From: Flavobacteriaceae bacterium LYZ1037
Lineage (GTDB): Bacteria; Bacteroidota; Bacteroidia; Flavobacteriales; Flavobacteriaceae
DNA length: 64,000 bases
NCBI GenBank assembly: GCA_003144015.1
Contig: QFWS01000001.1
Location: 186,001 to 250,000, forward strand
Direction of reading: 5' to 3'
The notes beneath the pieces were generated by a model. It ran no database searches, was not told the origin of the DNA, and worked only from the letters and a program-made list of their open reading frames with translations. Shown piece after piece: positions 50,667 through 60,200 of the stretch (position 1 is the stretch's first letter; each line of letters starts with the position of its first letter). A program made the position numbers and the translations under genes.

Positions 50667-51914
50667 ATGAAGAAATCAATTTTAATGTTATCCGCATTAT
50701 TTTTTGCAACCCAAATACAATCACAAAATATTGTTGAAGAAATCACACCAAATCCTTACGATTCAAGAGTTATCACAACAGGAGTTCCTTTCTTATTAAT
50801 AGCATCCGATGCTCGTTCGGCATCCATGGGAGACATGGGGGTTGCAACATCTGTGGATGGTTTTTCTCAGCAATGGAATTCTTCAAAATATGTATTTTCA
50901 GAAACGAAACAAGGTGTTGCCATTAGCTATACACCTTATTTAAGTAAGCTAGTAAACGATATCTTTTTAGGAAGTCTTACTTATTTTAATAGATTAAATG
51001 ACAGAAGTTCTTTTGCAGCCAGCTTTAGATATTTTTCTTTAGGAGAAATTGAGTTTGTAGAAGACGAAAACCAAACACCTTTAATTCAAAGTCCTAACGA
51101 ATTTACTTTTGATATTTCTTATGCCTTAAGATTAAGTGAACAATTCGGGATGTCTGTAGCTATGCGTTATTTGAATTCTGATTTAAAAATTCCAGACGGA
51201 AACGGTGACACCTCTGCTGCAAGCACTTTTGGTGTTGATATTTCTGGTTATTATCAAAGCGAAGAACAAGCATACAACAGTTTTAATGGGAGAACAAGAT
51301 TTGGATTTGCTATTCAAAATATAGGACCTAAATTTAAGTATGATGAAGGTGGACAGGAAAATTTCCAACCAACAACCTTGCGATTAGGAGCAGGTTTCGA
51401 TTTTATACTAGACGATTTTAATAAAGTATCATTAACTGGTGAAGTTACCAAATTATTGGTGCCAACACCTCCAATTACTGGAACCAAATTAGTGTATGAC
51501 GATGTGAATGATGATGGCGAGTATAATCCAGCTGATGGAGATATAAAAATTAGCGAAGACAGTAATTATATTATAGAAGGTAAAGATCCAGATGTAAGTT
51601 TTGTTAAAGGGATGTTTCAATCTTTTAGTGATGCACCAGGAGGTTTTAGCGAAGAAATGCAGGAATGGACTTGGGCCTTAGGTGCCGAATACTCATACCA
51701 AGACTCTTTTGCGTTTAGAGCAGGATATTTTCACGAGAGCCCAGAAAAAGGTGCTAGACAGTTTTTTGCTATTGGAGCAGGATTTAAATACAATGTTATT
51801 GGTTTAGATTTATCTTATTTATTCTCAGCATCAAAAGTGCCAAGCCCATTAGAAAATACACTTCGTTTTTCTCTTACCTTTAATATAGATAGAGAAGCTT
51901 ATAGTGAATATTAA
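50667..51914 (+). CDS. porV: Type IX secretion system outer-membrane protein PorV
   Basis: PorV (LptO) is an outer-membrane barrel of the FadL-like family that carries T9SS cargo to PorU. The 415-aa protein has a signal peptide (MKKSILMLSALFFATQIQSQ) and the typical start of the mature form GVPFLLIASDARSASMGDMGVATS. Alternating strands (GVDISGYYQSEEQ, FGFAIQNIGPKFKY, LRLGAGFDFIL) lead to a C-terminal strand. It follows porU and ends at a strong terminator. Confidence 0.96.
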   Translation: MKKSILMLSALFFATQIQSQNIVEEITPNPYDSRVITTGVPFLLIASDARSASMGDMGVATSVDGFSQQWNSSKYVFSETKQGVAISYTPYLSKLVNDIFLGSLTYFNRLNDRSSFAASFRYFSLGEIEFVEDENQTPLIQSPNEFTFDISYALRLSEQFGMSVAMRYLNSDLKIPDGNGDTSAASTFGVDISGYYQSEEQAYNSFNGRTRFGFAIQNIGPKFKYDEGGQENFQPTTLRLGAGFDFILDDFNKVSLTGEVTKLLVPTPPITGTKLVYDDVNDDGEYNPADGDIKISEDSNYIIEGKDPDVSFVKGMFQSFSDAPGGFSEEMQEWTWALGAEYSYQDSFAFRAGYFHESPEKGARQFFAIGAGFKYNVIGLDLSYLFSASKVPSPLENTLRFSLTFNIDREAYSEY

Positions 51915-51993
51915 AAATTATTTATAAGACTTGCGAATGAAGATTTTTTTAAATAGAATTAATAGACTCTTCGCATCTTTCAGAATAACTACA

Positions 51994-52025
51994 AAAAAAA
52001 CTATTGCAAACGCAATAGTTTTTTT
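51994..52025. terminator. Bidirectional terminator after porV
   Basis: The core CTATTGC/GCAATAG is extended by A- and T-runs to a 14-bp perfect stem (51994-52007 with 52012-52025) with an AAAC loop. Confidence 0.9.
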
Positions 52026-52066
52026 GTCTAAAATAGTATCAGTAACTTTAGTAATATTTAAAATGT

Positions 52067-52549
52067 ATGAAGGAAATAAAAATTGAATCTATATTAACAG
52101 TTTACGATAATATAGAAGAGCTTCCAACAGATGTTTCAAAACTAATGGATCAAGCTACTTTGGCTAGAAAAAACTCCTATTCGCCATATTCTAAGTTTAG
52201 TGTTGGAGCTGCCATATTATTAGATAATAATGAGGTTGTTTTAGGATCTAATCAAGAAAACGCGTCATATCCATCTGGATTATGTGCCGAGCGCACAGCT
52301 ATCTACTATGCGGGATCGCAATATCCAGAAGCTAAAATATTAAAAATGGCGATTGTTGCAGGGTCTCGAATTCGTCAAACCATTACGCCAATTCCTCCTT
52401 GTGGAGCTTGTAGGCAAGCTATTGCAGAATATGAAATAAAACAAGTTGCTCCTATAGAAATTTATTTTATGGGGGAAACTGGAAAAGTTGTAAAATCTCA
52501 TTCTTTAGCTAATCTACTACCTTTGGTGTTCGATAAATCTGTACTTTAA
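52067..52549 (+). CDS. cdd: Cytidine deaminase
   Basis: This enzyme deaminates cytidine and deoxycytidine to uridine forms for pyrimidine salvage. The 160-aa length fits the homotetrameric type. Zinc-binding motifs are GLCAERTAIYYA (Cys and catalytic Glu) and PPCGACRQAIAEY (two Cys), and the substrate region is YSPYSKFSVGAAILL. It is cytoplasmic. It lies alone between the porV terminator and pdhA. Confidence 0.95.
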   Translation: MKEIKIESILTVYDNIEELPTDVSKLMDQATLARKNSYSPYSKFSVGAAILLDNNEVVLGSNQENASYPSGLCAERTAIYYAGSQYPEAKILKMAIVAGSRIRQTITPIPPCGACRQAIAEYEIKQVAPIEIYFMGETGKVVKSHSLANLLPLVFDKSVL

Positions 52550-52626
52550 ATAATGATATATGACAAATAATTAAGATCATATTAATTTTTTACGAATTAC
52601 AGTTTTTTCATTAGTAACTAAAGTAG

Positions 52627-52634
52627 TATTTTTG
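52627..52634 (+). promoter_or_regulatory. -7 box of pdhA
   Basis: TATTTTTG matches TAnnTTTG exactly, 28 bp before the pdhA start. No -33 TTG is seen. Confidence 0.42.
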
Positions 52635-52662
52635 TTAATCGTTTATCAAAGTAACGTAACCA

Positions 52663-53661
52663 ATGCAAAAAATAACAAAAGAAGTTTACCTTAAATGGTA
52701 CGAAGACATGTTGTTCTGGAGAAAGTTTGAAGACAAACTTGCTGCCGTTTACATTCAACAAAAAGTAAGAGGATTTCTTCACTTATATAATGGTCAAGAA
52801 GCTGTATTAGCAGGAGCTTTACATGCTATGGACTTAACAAAGGATAAAATGATAACGGCTTACCGTAATCACGTACAACCTATAGGTATGGGAGTCGATC
52901 CTAAACTTGTAATGGCTGAACTGTATGGCAAAGCCACAGGAACTTCTCAAGGTCTAGGTGGTTCCATGCATATTTTTTCGAAAGAACACCGTTTTTATGG
53001 AGGTCATGGAATTGTAGGTGGTCAAATCCCATTAGGTGCAGGTATTGCTTTTGGAGATAAATACCACAATGTAGATGCAGTAACACTCTGTTGTTTTGGA
53101 GATGGAGCTGCTAGGCAAGGATCGCTTCATGAAACCTTTAATATGGCCATGCTTTGGAAACTTCCAGTTGTTTTTGTTTGCGAAAACAATGGGTATGCAA
53201 TGGGAACATCTGTATCCCGTACGGCAAACCATACAGATATTTGGAAATTAGGTTTAGGTTACGAAATGCCTTGCGGACCAGTAGATGGTATGAATCCTGT
53301 TAAAGTGGCCGAAGCTTTTGATGAAGCTATACAACGAGCAAGAAGAGGTGATGGGCCGACATTCTTAGAGTTAAAAACATACAGATATAGAGGGCACTCC
53401 ATGAGTGATGCGCAACATTATAGAACAAAAGATGAAGTTGCAGAGTACAAGAAAATTGACCCTATTACGCAAGTAAAAGATATTATTCTTGAAAAGAAAT
53501 ATGCATCTGAAGCAGACATCAAAAAAATTGATAAGCGTGTCAAAGATTTAGTTAATGAATGTGAAAAATTTGCAGACGAATCTCCTTATCCTGAATTAAA
53601 TGTGATGTACGATGCTGTTTACGAGCAAAAAGATTATCCATTTATAGAACACAAAATATAA
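52663..53661 (+). CDS. pdhA: Pyruvate dehydrogenase E1 component, alpha subunit
   Basis: This is the thiamine-diphosphate-binding alpha chain of the heterotetrameric E1 that decarboxylates pyruvate. The 332-aa sequence has the GGSMHIF and GGHGIVGGQIPLGAGIAFG segments, the ThDP motif GDGAARQGSLHETFNMA...NN (CENNGYAMGTS), and the loop YRYRGHSMSD. It is 3 bp upstream of the E2 gene, so they form an operon. The E1 beta and E3 genes are not in this window. Confidence 0.96.
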   Translation: MQKITKEVYLKWYEDMLFWRKFEDKLAAVYIQQKVRGFLHLYNGQEAVLAGALHAMDLTKDKMITAYRNHVQPIGMGVDPKLVMAELYGKATGTSQGLGGSMHIFSKEHRFYGGHGIVGGQIPLGAGIAFGDKYHNVDAVTLCCFGDGAARQGSLHETFNMAMLWKLPVVFVCENNGYAMGTSVSRTANHTDIWKLGLGYEMPCGPVDGMNPVKVAEAFDEAIQRARRGDGPTFLELKTYRYRGHSMSDAQHYRTKDEVAEYKKIDPITQVKDIILEKKYASEADIKKIDKRVKDLVNECEKFADESPYPELNVMYDAVYEQKDYPFIEHKI

Positions 53662-53664
53662 GCT

Positions 53665-55311
53665 ATGGCAGAAATTATAAACATGCCTCGTTTAAGCGAT
53701 ACCATGGAAGAAGGTACTGTGGCTACTTGGTTGAAAAAAGTTGGTGATAAAATTGAGGAAGGTGATATTCTTGCCGAAATTGAAACGGATAAAGCCACCA
53801 TGGAATTTGAATCTTTTCACGAAGGAACATTGCTTCATATTGGTGTTCAAGAAGGTGAAACAACTAAAGTAGATGAATTATTAGCTATTATTGGTGATGA
53901 AGGAGAGGATATTTCAGAATTGATAACAAATTCTAATTCTAAAGCTTCAGAAGAAAAAACAAATTTAAAAGATGGAACGTCTAATGATGATGAGATTCAG
54001 AGCGATAACGAAGCATCTAAATCTAATTCAAATGAAGACTCAAATACAGAAACAAAGCTACCTGAAGGTGTTATTATAGTTACCATGCCACGATTAAGTG
54101 ATACCATGGAAGAAGGTACTGTAGCCACTTGGCTTAAAAAAGTAGGCGATGCCGTTTCTGAAGGAGATATTCTAGCAGAAATTGAAACAGATAAAGCCAC
54201 TATGGAATTTGAAAGTTTCCAAGCAGGTACCTTGTTATATATTGGTTTAGATGAAGGAGAGTCTGCTAAAGTCGATTCACTATTAGCGATTATTGGTCCA
54301 AAAGGAACAGATGTTTCAGACATAGCCAAAAACTTTAAAACAGAAGATACTTCAGAAAAGAAGGAAGCACCATCTAAAGCTGAACCTAAAAAAGAAACGA
54401 CTGTCACTTCTAGCGAAGACAAGAAGTCTCAAACATCAACATCAGCATCAACTTCAGACTCAAGTAGAATATTCATTTCTCCTCTAGCTAAAAAAATGGC
54501 AGATGAGAAAGGGATTAACCTATCTCAAGTAAAAGGCTCTGGAGAAAATGGAAGAATCATTAAACGCGATATAGAGAACTTTACACCATCAACCTCAGCT
54601 TCAGTGGGCAAATTTGTACCAACTGGACAGGAAGATTTTGATGAGGTAAAACACTCACAAATGCGTAAGGTAATTGCCAAACGTTTAGCAGAGTCTAAAT
54701 TTACGGCACCACATTATTATTTAAATGTGGAATTTGATATGGAAAACGCCATAGCCTTCCGTCAGCAATACAATTCAATTCCAGAAACTAAAATTTCTTA
54801 TAACGATATGATTGTTAAAGCTTGTGCTTTAGCATTAAAGAAACATCCACAAGTCAACTCTCAATGGTTTGACGACAGAATGCAGATAAATAATCATGTG
54901 CATATTGGTGTAGCAGTAGCCGTTCCAGATGGGTTGGTTGTTCCAGTTGTAAAATTTGCGAACGAGCAAAGTTTAACCCAAATTGGAGCAGCAGTAAAAG
55001 AGTATGCTGGAAAAGCCAGAAATAAGAAACTAACACCTCAAGAAATGGAAGGCAGTACTTTTACCATTTCTAATTTAGGGATGTTTGGGATAGAAAGTTT
55101 TACGTCTATTATCAATCAGCCAAATTCAGCTATTTTATCTGTTGGTGCTATTGTATCTAAACCAGTAGTTAAAAATGGTCAAGTAGTAGCAGGAAACACC
55201 ATGAAATTAACCATGGCTTGCGACCACAGAACAGTGGATGGAGCAACAGGCTCAGAATTCCTTTTAACCTTAAAAGGATATATTGAAAATCCTGTGACGA
55301 TGTTGGTATAG
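53665..55311 (+). CDS. Pyruvate dehydrogenase E2, dihydrolipoamide acetyltransferase
   Basis: This core protein of the pyruvate dehydrogenase complex transfers acetyl groups to CoA. The 548-aa protein has two nearly identical lipoyl domains (about 1-80 and 137-215), each with the lipoylated lysine in ETDKATMEFES. A Ser/Glu/Lys-rich linker follows, then a peripheral-subunit-binding domain (about 270-305, SPLAKKMADEKGINL) and the catalytic domain ending ACDHRTVDGATGSEFL (HxxxDG). The two lipoyl repeats are very similar even at DNA level, which points to a recent or homogenised duplication. It ends at a terminator. Confidence 0.95.
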   Translation: MAEIINMPRLSDTMEEGTVATWLKKVGDKIEEGDILAEIETDKATMEFESFHEGTLLHIGVQEGETTKVDELLAIIGDEGEDISELITNSNSKASEEKTNLKDGTSNDDEIQSDNEASKSNSNEDSNTETKLPEGVIIVTMPRLSDTMEEGTVATWLKKVGDAVSEGDILAEIETDKATMEFESFQAGTLLYIGLDEGESAKVDSLLAIIGPKGTDVSDIAKNFKTEDTSEKKEAPSKAEPKKETTVTSSEDKKSQTSTSASTSDSSRIFISPLAKKMADEKGINLSQVKGSGENGRIIKRDIENFTPSTSASVGKFVPTGQEDFDEVKHSQMRKVIAKRLAESKFTAPHYYLNVEFDMENAIAFRQQYNSIPETKISYNDMIVKACALALKKHPQVNSQWFDDRMQINNHVHIGVAVAVPDGLVVPVVKFANEQSLTQIGAAVKEYAGKARNKKLTPQEMEGSTFTISNLGMFGIESFTSIINQPNSAILSVGAIVSKPVVKNGQVVAGNTMKLTMACDHRTVDGATGSEFLLTLKGYIENPVTMLV

Positions 55312-55353
55312 AATGTCTATTAGAGCAATACAAACAAGAATTTTGTAAAATAA

Positions 55354-55387
55354 AACCTGTTTCATAATAATTGAAACAGGTTTTTTT
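55354..55387 (+). terminator. Terminator after the E2 gene
   Basis: The stem AACCTGTTTCA (55354-55364) / TGAAACAGGTT (55372-55382) has a 7-nt loop and is followed by T residues. Confidence 0.88.
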
Positions 55388-55413
55388 ATCTTTAAACCAA
55401 AATAAATTTAACC

Positions 55414-56409
55414 ATGAAGCATTTTTTATTCCTTTTTAGTGTCGCATTACTTTTAATTGGGTGTAAACCGTCAAGTGTTGTTGTAAATAACAACAATCAA
55501 GACCAATCTTCTATTCTTGAAACTCCTAAAAAAACATCGTTAATAACCAACTTAGAACTTAAAGAGGCTGTTGCGTTTTTAGCATCAGACAATTTAAAAG
55601 GTAGAAATACAGGAAGCGACGGCATTGAACAAGCAGCTGTTTATATAGAGAACAAATTTAAATCTTATCAACTTGAACCTTATTTTGAAACCTATAGAGA
55701 TTCGTTTATAGTAGGAGAGAAGAACGCTTATAATCTGGTTGGTTTTTTAGAAGGACAAGATGAAAAACTAAAAAAGGAAATTATTATTATTGGAGCACAT
55801 TATGATCATATTGGGTATGGTAAGACTGTAGAAAGTGATTCCATAGCAAATGGAGCAAACGATAACGCATCTGGTACTTCTGCTGTTTTGGCTATGGCAA
55901 AATATTTTTCTGAAGCAAAATCTAACGGAAGAAGCTTGATGTTTGTACTTTTTTCTGCTGAAGAAATGGGTTTGTTGGGTTCAAAACACTTAGCGGGAAA
56001 ACTAAAAGCAGATAGCATTAATTTATATACCATGCTAAATTTTGAAATGATAGGTGTTCCCTTCAAAGATAGAGATTATGTGGCTTTTGTAACAGGTTAC
56101 GACTTGTCTAATATGGGAGCAAAGATCAATGAATATGCTGGTAGTAACTTAGTAGGATTGTCCGAAATAGCTAAACAGTATCAACTGTTTAAGGCATCAG
56201 ATAACCATCCTTTTTACGAAGCTTTTAAATTGCCATGTCAGACAATTGCTTCTTGCGATTTATCTAATTATGATTACTATCATCATGTAAAAGATGAAGC
56301 AAATCAATTAGATTACAACCATATGGCAACTTTAATAAACAGCATGATTCCTGTTGTTGAGAAAATGAGTTTAACTACAACAAAAGAAATTGTTTTACAT
56401 GAAGAGTAA
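55414..56409 (+). CDS. M28 family zinc peptidase, lipoprotein
   Basis: This 331-aa exopeptidase-type protein has a lipoprotein signal (MKHFLFLFSVALLLIGC). The co-catalytic zinc motifs of family M28 are IIIGAHYDHIGYG (His, Asp), GANDNASGTSAVLAMA (Asp), SAEEMGLLGSKH (Glu-Glu) and a late His in DNHPFYEA or YHHVKDE. It probably acts as an aminopeptidase in the periplasm or at the outer membrane. Its last 11 bp overlap the SDR gene. Confidence 0.92.
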   Translation: MKHFLFLFSVALLLIGCKPSSVVVNNNNQDQSSILETPKKTSLITNLELKEAVAFLASDNLKGRNTGSDGIEQAAVYIENKFKSYQLEPYFETYRDSFIVGEKNAYNLVGFLEGQDEKLKKEIIIIGAHYDHIGYGKTVESDSIANGANDNASGTSAVLAMAKYFSEAKSNGRSLMFVLFSAEEMGLLGSKHLAGKLKADSINLYTMLNFEMIGVPFKDRDYVAFVTGYDLSNMGAKINEYAGSNLVGLSEIAKQYQLFKASDNHPFYEAFKLPCQTIASCDLSNYDYYHHVKDEANQLDYNHMATLINSMIPVVEKMSLTTTKEIVLHEE

Positions 56410-57085
56410 ACATATTATTATAACTGGAACCAGTAGAGGAATAGGTTTCGAACTTGTAAAACTATTTGCAAGTCAGGGGCATCAAGTATTGGCCTTATCT
56501 AGAAATTCAGACCCTATAAATAAGCTTAAAAATAAGAATGTAACTTGTTTTTCTTGCGATATCTGTGATGTATCAGAATATAAAAAAATAGCAGATTTTA
56601 TTAAAAACAAATGGCATCAGGTAGATATATTAATTAATAATGCAGGTGCCATATTAAATAAACCATTTTCTGAAACGACTTTTCAAGATTTTGAACAAGT
56701 CTATAAAACCAATGTGTTTGGTGTTTCAGAAATGATAAGAACAGTTATTCCCTTTATGAAAAAAGATGGACATGTGGTAACAATAAGCTCGATGGGAGGC
56801 GTTCAAGGTAGCGTTAAATTTCCTGGACTTTCAGCTTACAGTTCTAGTAAAGCTGCTGTTATTACACTTACCGAATTATTAGCCGAAGAATACAAAGAAA
56901 CAGGTCCTTGTTTTAATGTATTAGCATTGGGTGCAGTTCAAACTGAAATGTTAGAAGAAGCATTCCCTGGATACCAAGCTTTAATGACTGCAACTGAAAT
57001 GGCAAAATACATTTCAGAATTTGCTTTGAATGGTCAAAAATATTATAACGGAAAGATGCTTCAAGTTTCAAATTCAACACCCTGA
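56399..57085 (+). CDS. Short-chain dehydrogenase/reductase
   Basis: This 228-aa classical SDR has the cofactor motif TGTSRGIGFEL, NNAG in ILINNAGAILN, catalytic Ser in TISSMGG and Tyr-Lys in YSSSKAA. ATG 56399 is used because the family usually starts a few residues before the Rossmann strand; an ATG at 56390 adds three residues. It overlaps the M28 gene, so they are translationally coupled. The substrate is unknown. Confidence 0.9.
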   Translation: MKSKHIIITGTSRGIGFELVKLFASQGHQVLALSRNSDPINKLKNKNVTCFSCDICDVSEYKKIADFIKNKWHQVDILINNAGAILNKPFSETTFQDFEQVYKTNVFGVSEMIRTVIPFMKKDGHVVTISSMGGVQGSVKFPGLSAYSSSKAAVITLTELLAEEYKETGPCFNVLALGAVQTEMLEEAFPGYQALMTATEMAKYISEFALNGQKYYNGKMLQVSNSTP

Positions 57086-57149
57086 GTTTAAAAGTTGCCA
57101 AGTTTTTAAAATGTTTTATTAGTGGGTTTTTATGTGTTAAAATACAGTT

Positions 57150-57188
57150 TAAAGAATTTAATTTACATTTTATAGATTAAATTCTTTA
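57150..57188. repeat. 13-bp inverted repeat upstream of the haloperoxidase chimera
   Basis: TAAAGAATTTAAT (57150-57162) and ATTAAATTCTTTA (57176-57188) are exact inverted copies around a 13-bp centre, 43 bp before the start codon. No T-run follows, so it is not a typical terminator; it may be a protein-binding site. Confidence 0.6.
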
Positions 57189-57231
57189 GAGTTGTAAAAT
57201 ATGCTTTCATTTATTGTAAAATAAATCAATT

Positions 57232-60200
57232 ATGAAAACAAAATTACATTTAAATCTAATTAATAGCATTCTTATATTTATATGTTTTTCGTTGCAAGTA
57301 ACTGCTCAAGTATTCGAAAGAGCAGAAGCTATTTCGGGCCTAGGTTCGATAGAACAAAACAATGGTGTAGCAGTTGCAGATTATAATGGAGATAACGCCA
57401 TGGATATATTTGTAGTAGCTAAAGCTATAGATAGAAATGGTGTAGAAAGAACACATAGTAGACTCTACAGAAACAATAACGATGGTTCTTTTACAGATGT
57501 AACAGATGCCTCTGGACTAACAAATTTGTTAATTGAAGATTATAGTTTAGATGGTGTATTTTACGGCTTCGATGGTTTTAAAATTGGAGCTTATTGGGGA
57601 GATTATGATAATGATGGTCATCCAGATTTGTTCTTTACAAACACATTTAATGTATTATTATATAGAAATTTAGGAGATGGTACTTTCGAAGATGTTACTG
57701 TTGCTGCTGGTTTTAATTTAGCTACTTCTTGTCAATACACTGGAGCTACTTGGTTCGATTATAATAATGATAGTTATTTAGATATTTATATAAGCGATTG
57801 GGGAGGTTGTACGTCTAATTTGCTTTATAGAAATAATGGAAATGGAACATTTACCGATGTAACAGTAACTACAGGAATTCAAGAAACTACTGCTCGTCAA
57901 AGTTTTGTTGGAATGCCATACGATTTTAATGGTGATGGATACCTAGATTTATATGTGTCAAACGATTTTGGTTACAGAAATTATTTATACATGAACCAAG
58001 GTGGAACCAGTTTTGTTGAACAAGCTGCTATCATTGGATTAGATAATAATTTTGATGATATGGGAATCGCTATGGGTGACTATAATAACGATGGTGCTTT
58101 CGATTTTTATATTACAGGAATAGACGAAACTGCCTTATTTACTAATAATGGCGATAATACCTTTTTTGAAAACTCAGTCGTAAACAATGTCTTTGGAGCT
58201 GGTTGGGCTTGGGGAACTAAGTTTGCAGATTTCGATTTAGATGGAGATGATGATCTTTTTGTTACAAATGGATACATTTTTGAAGGTAGAAATGCTGAAT
58301 ATAATAAGTATTATAAAAACAATTATGTTGAAGGTTTAAATAACTTTACAGATGAATCTGTATCTTCTAATTTAAATGATTTAACTATAGGGATTGAAGC
58401 ACTAGATTTCGATTATGATAATGATGGAGATTTAGATATATATGTTACAAATACAGATACCTATTCATATTTATATGAAAATAAAACTTTAAGTTTCGAT
58501 CAGCCTAATGCCATCCATTATTTAAAAGTGTCGTTAGAAGGAACCGTTTCAAATAAAAGTGCGATTGGAACAGAATTAACAATTGTTACTAATAGTGGAA
58601 CCTTTAAAAAATATTTTAATGGTGTTGGTTTCTTAGGTCAGAGTATCAAGCCTGTTATTTTTGGATTAAATGCTGAGACTGTAGTTACAGATTTAACAAT
58701 AAAATGGCCATCAGGAACTGTAGAAACGTATAATAATATTACTGCAGATACACATGTAAAAGCAACAGAAGGTGTAGGTTTAGTAACACTTGCAGTATCA
58801 CCGAGTGTTAAAGTATACGGTTGTACAGACCCACAGTCTTGTTCTTATAACCCAGCTGCAACCGTAAATGATAACTCTTGTACTTACTTAGCCTCAGATG
58901 TTATTACAGGAGCAACAACTTCTGGATTTTTGAAAACAGAAACTTATTCATATGCACCAACTGGTGGAGGTACATTGAATTGGCAAGTATCAGGAGGCGA
59001 ATTGGTTTCAGGACAAGGAACGAATCAAATTACAGTTAAATGGGGAGTTAATGCTTCAGGAACTGTGTCTGTAAGCGAGCATAATGGCGTGTGTTCTAGT
59101 CCAACAATATCAGAAACAGTTACTATGGTGCTTTATCAAACACCAAATAATATTTCTGTAGCTAGACTTTGGAATGAAGCTTTGCTTGAGGCTATTAGAA
59201 AAGATTTTGCCAGACCAACAGTACATGCAAGAAACTTGTTTCATACAAGTGTTGCCATGTATGATGTTTGGGCAATCTACGATCCAGTTGCAAGACCATA
59301 TTTAATGGGTAATCAAGTGCATGGATTTACTAGTGTTCTTGAAAGTTTTACATCCAATGAAAGTCTTGATGCCTCATTTAGAAAAGCCATAAGCTATGCT
59401 GCCTATAGATTGTTGACTTATAGATTTGCCAACTCTCCAGGAGCAACTGAATCTCAAGAAAGATTTGATTTATTAATGACTAAGATGAATTATAATAAAA
59501 ATAATACATCTGTAGATTATCAATCTGGAGATCCAGCAGCTTTAGGGAACTATGTAGCACAAACCCTTATTGATTATGGATTAGTTGATGGTTCTAGAGA
59601 AGCTACAGGATTTGATAATGCTTATTACGAACCAATAAATCCGCCTTTAGCTCCTGCATTAGAAAGTAATACGATTCTATTTCCGAATAGATGGCAACCA
59701 TTAAGCCTAGAAACATATATCGATCAAAGTGGAAATTTAATTGATGGAGATGTTATTCCATTTTTAGGTCCAGAATGGGGGAATGTAAATGCGTTTGCGT
59801 TATCTGCTTCAGATAGAACTACTTTCCAAAGAGATGGTGATAATTATCTGGTTTATAAAGACCCTTCAGATCCTCCATATTTAGACAATACAGGTAATAG
59901 CGCTTCTAGTGATGCTTATAAATGGAACTTTGCCTTAGTGTCTATCTGGGGAGCTCATTTAGATCCTGCAGATGGTGAGCTTTGGGATATTTCACCTGCT
60001 TCAATAGGAAACATACCATACTCATCTTTACCTACTAATTATTTACAATATCCAAATTTTTACGATGTTTTAAATGGTGGAGATATTAGTACAGGTAGAA
60101 ACACAAATCCGGTTACAGGACAACCATATGCTCCACAAATGGTGCCGAGAGGTGATTATACTAGAGTATTAGCAGAGTTCTGGGCAGATGGTCCAGATTC

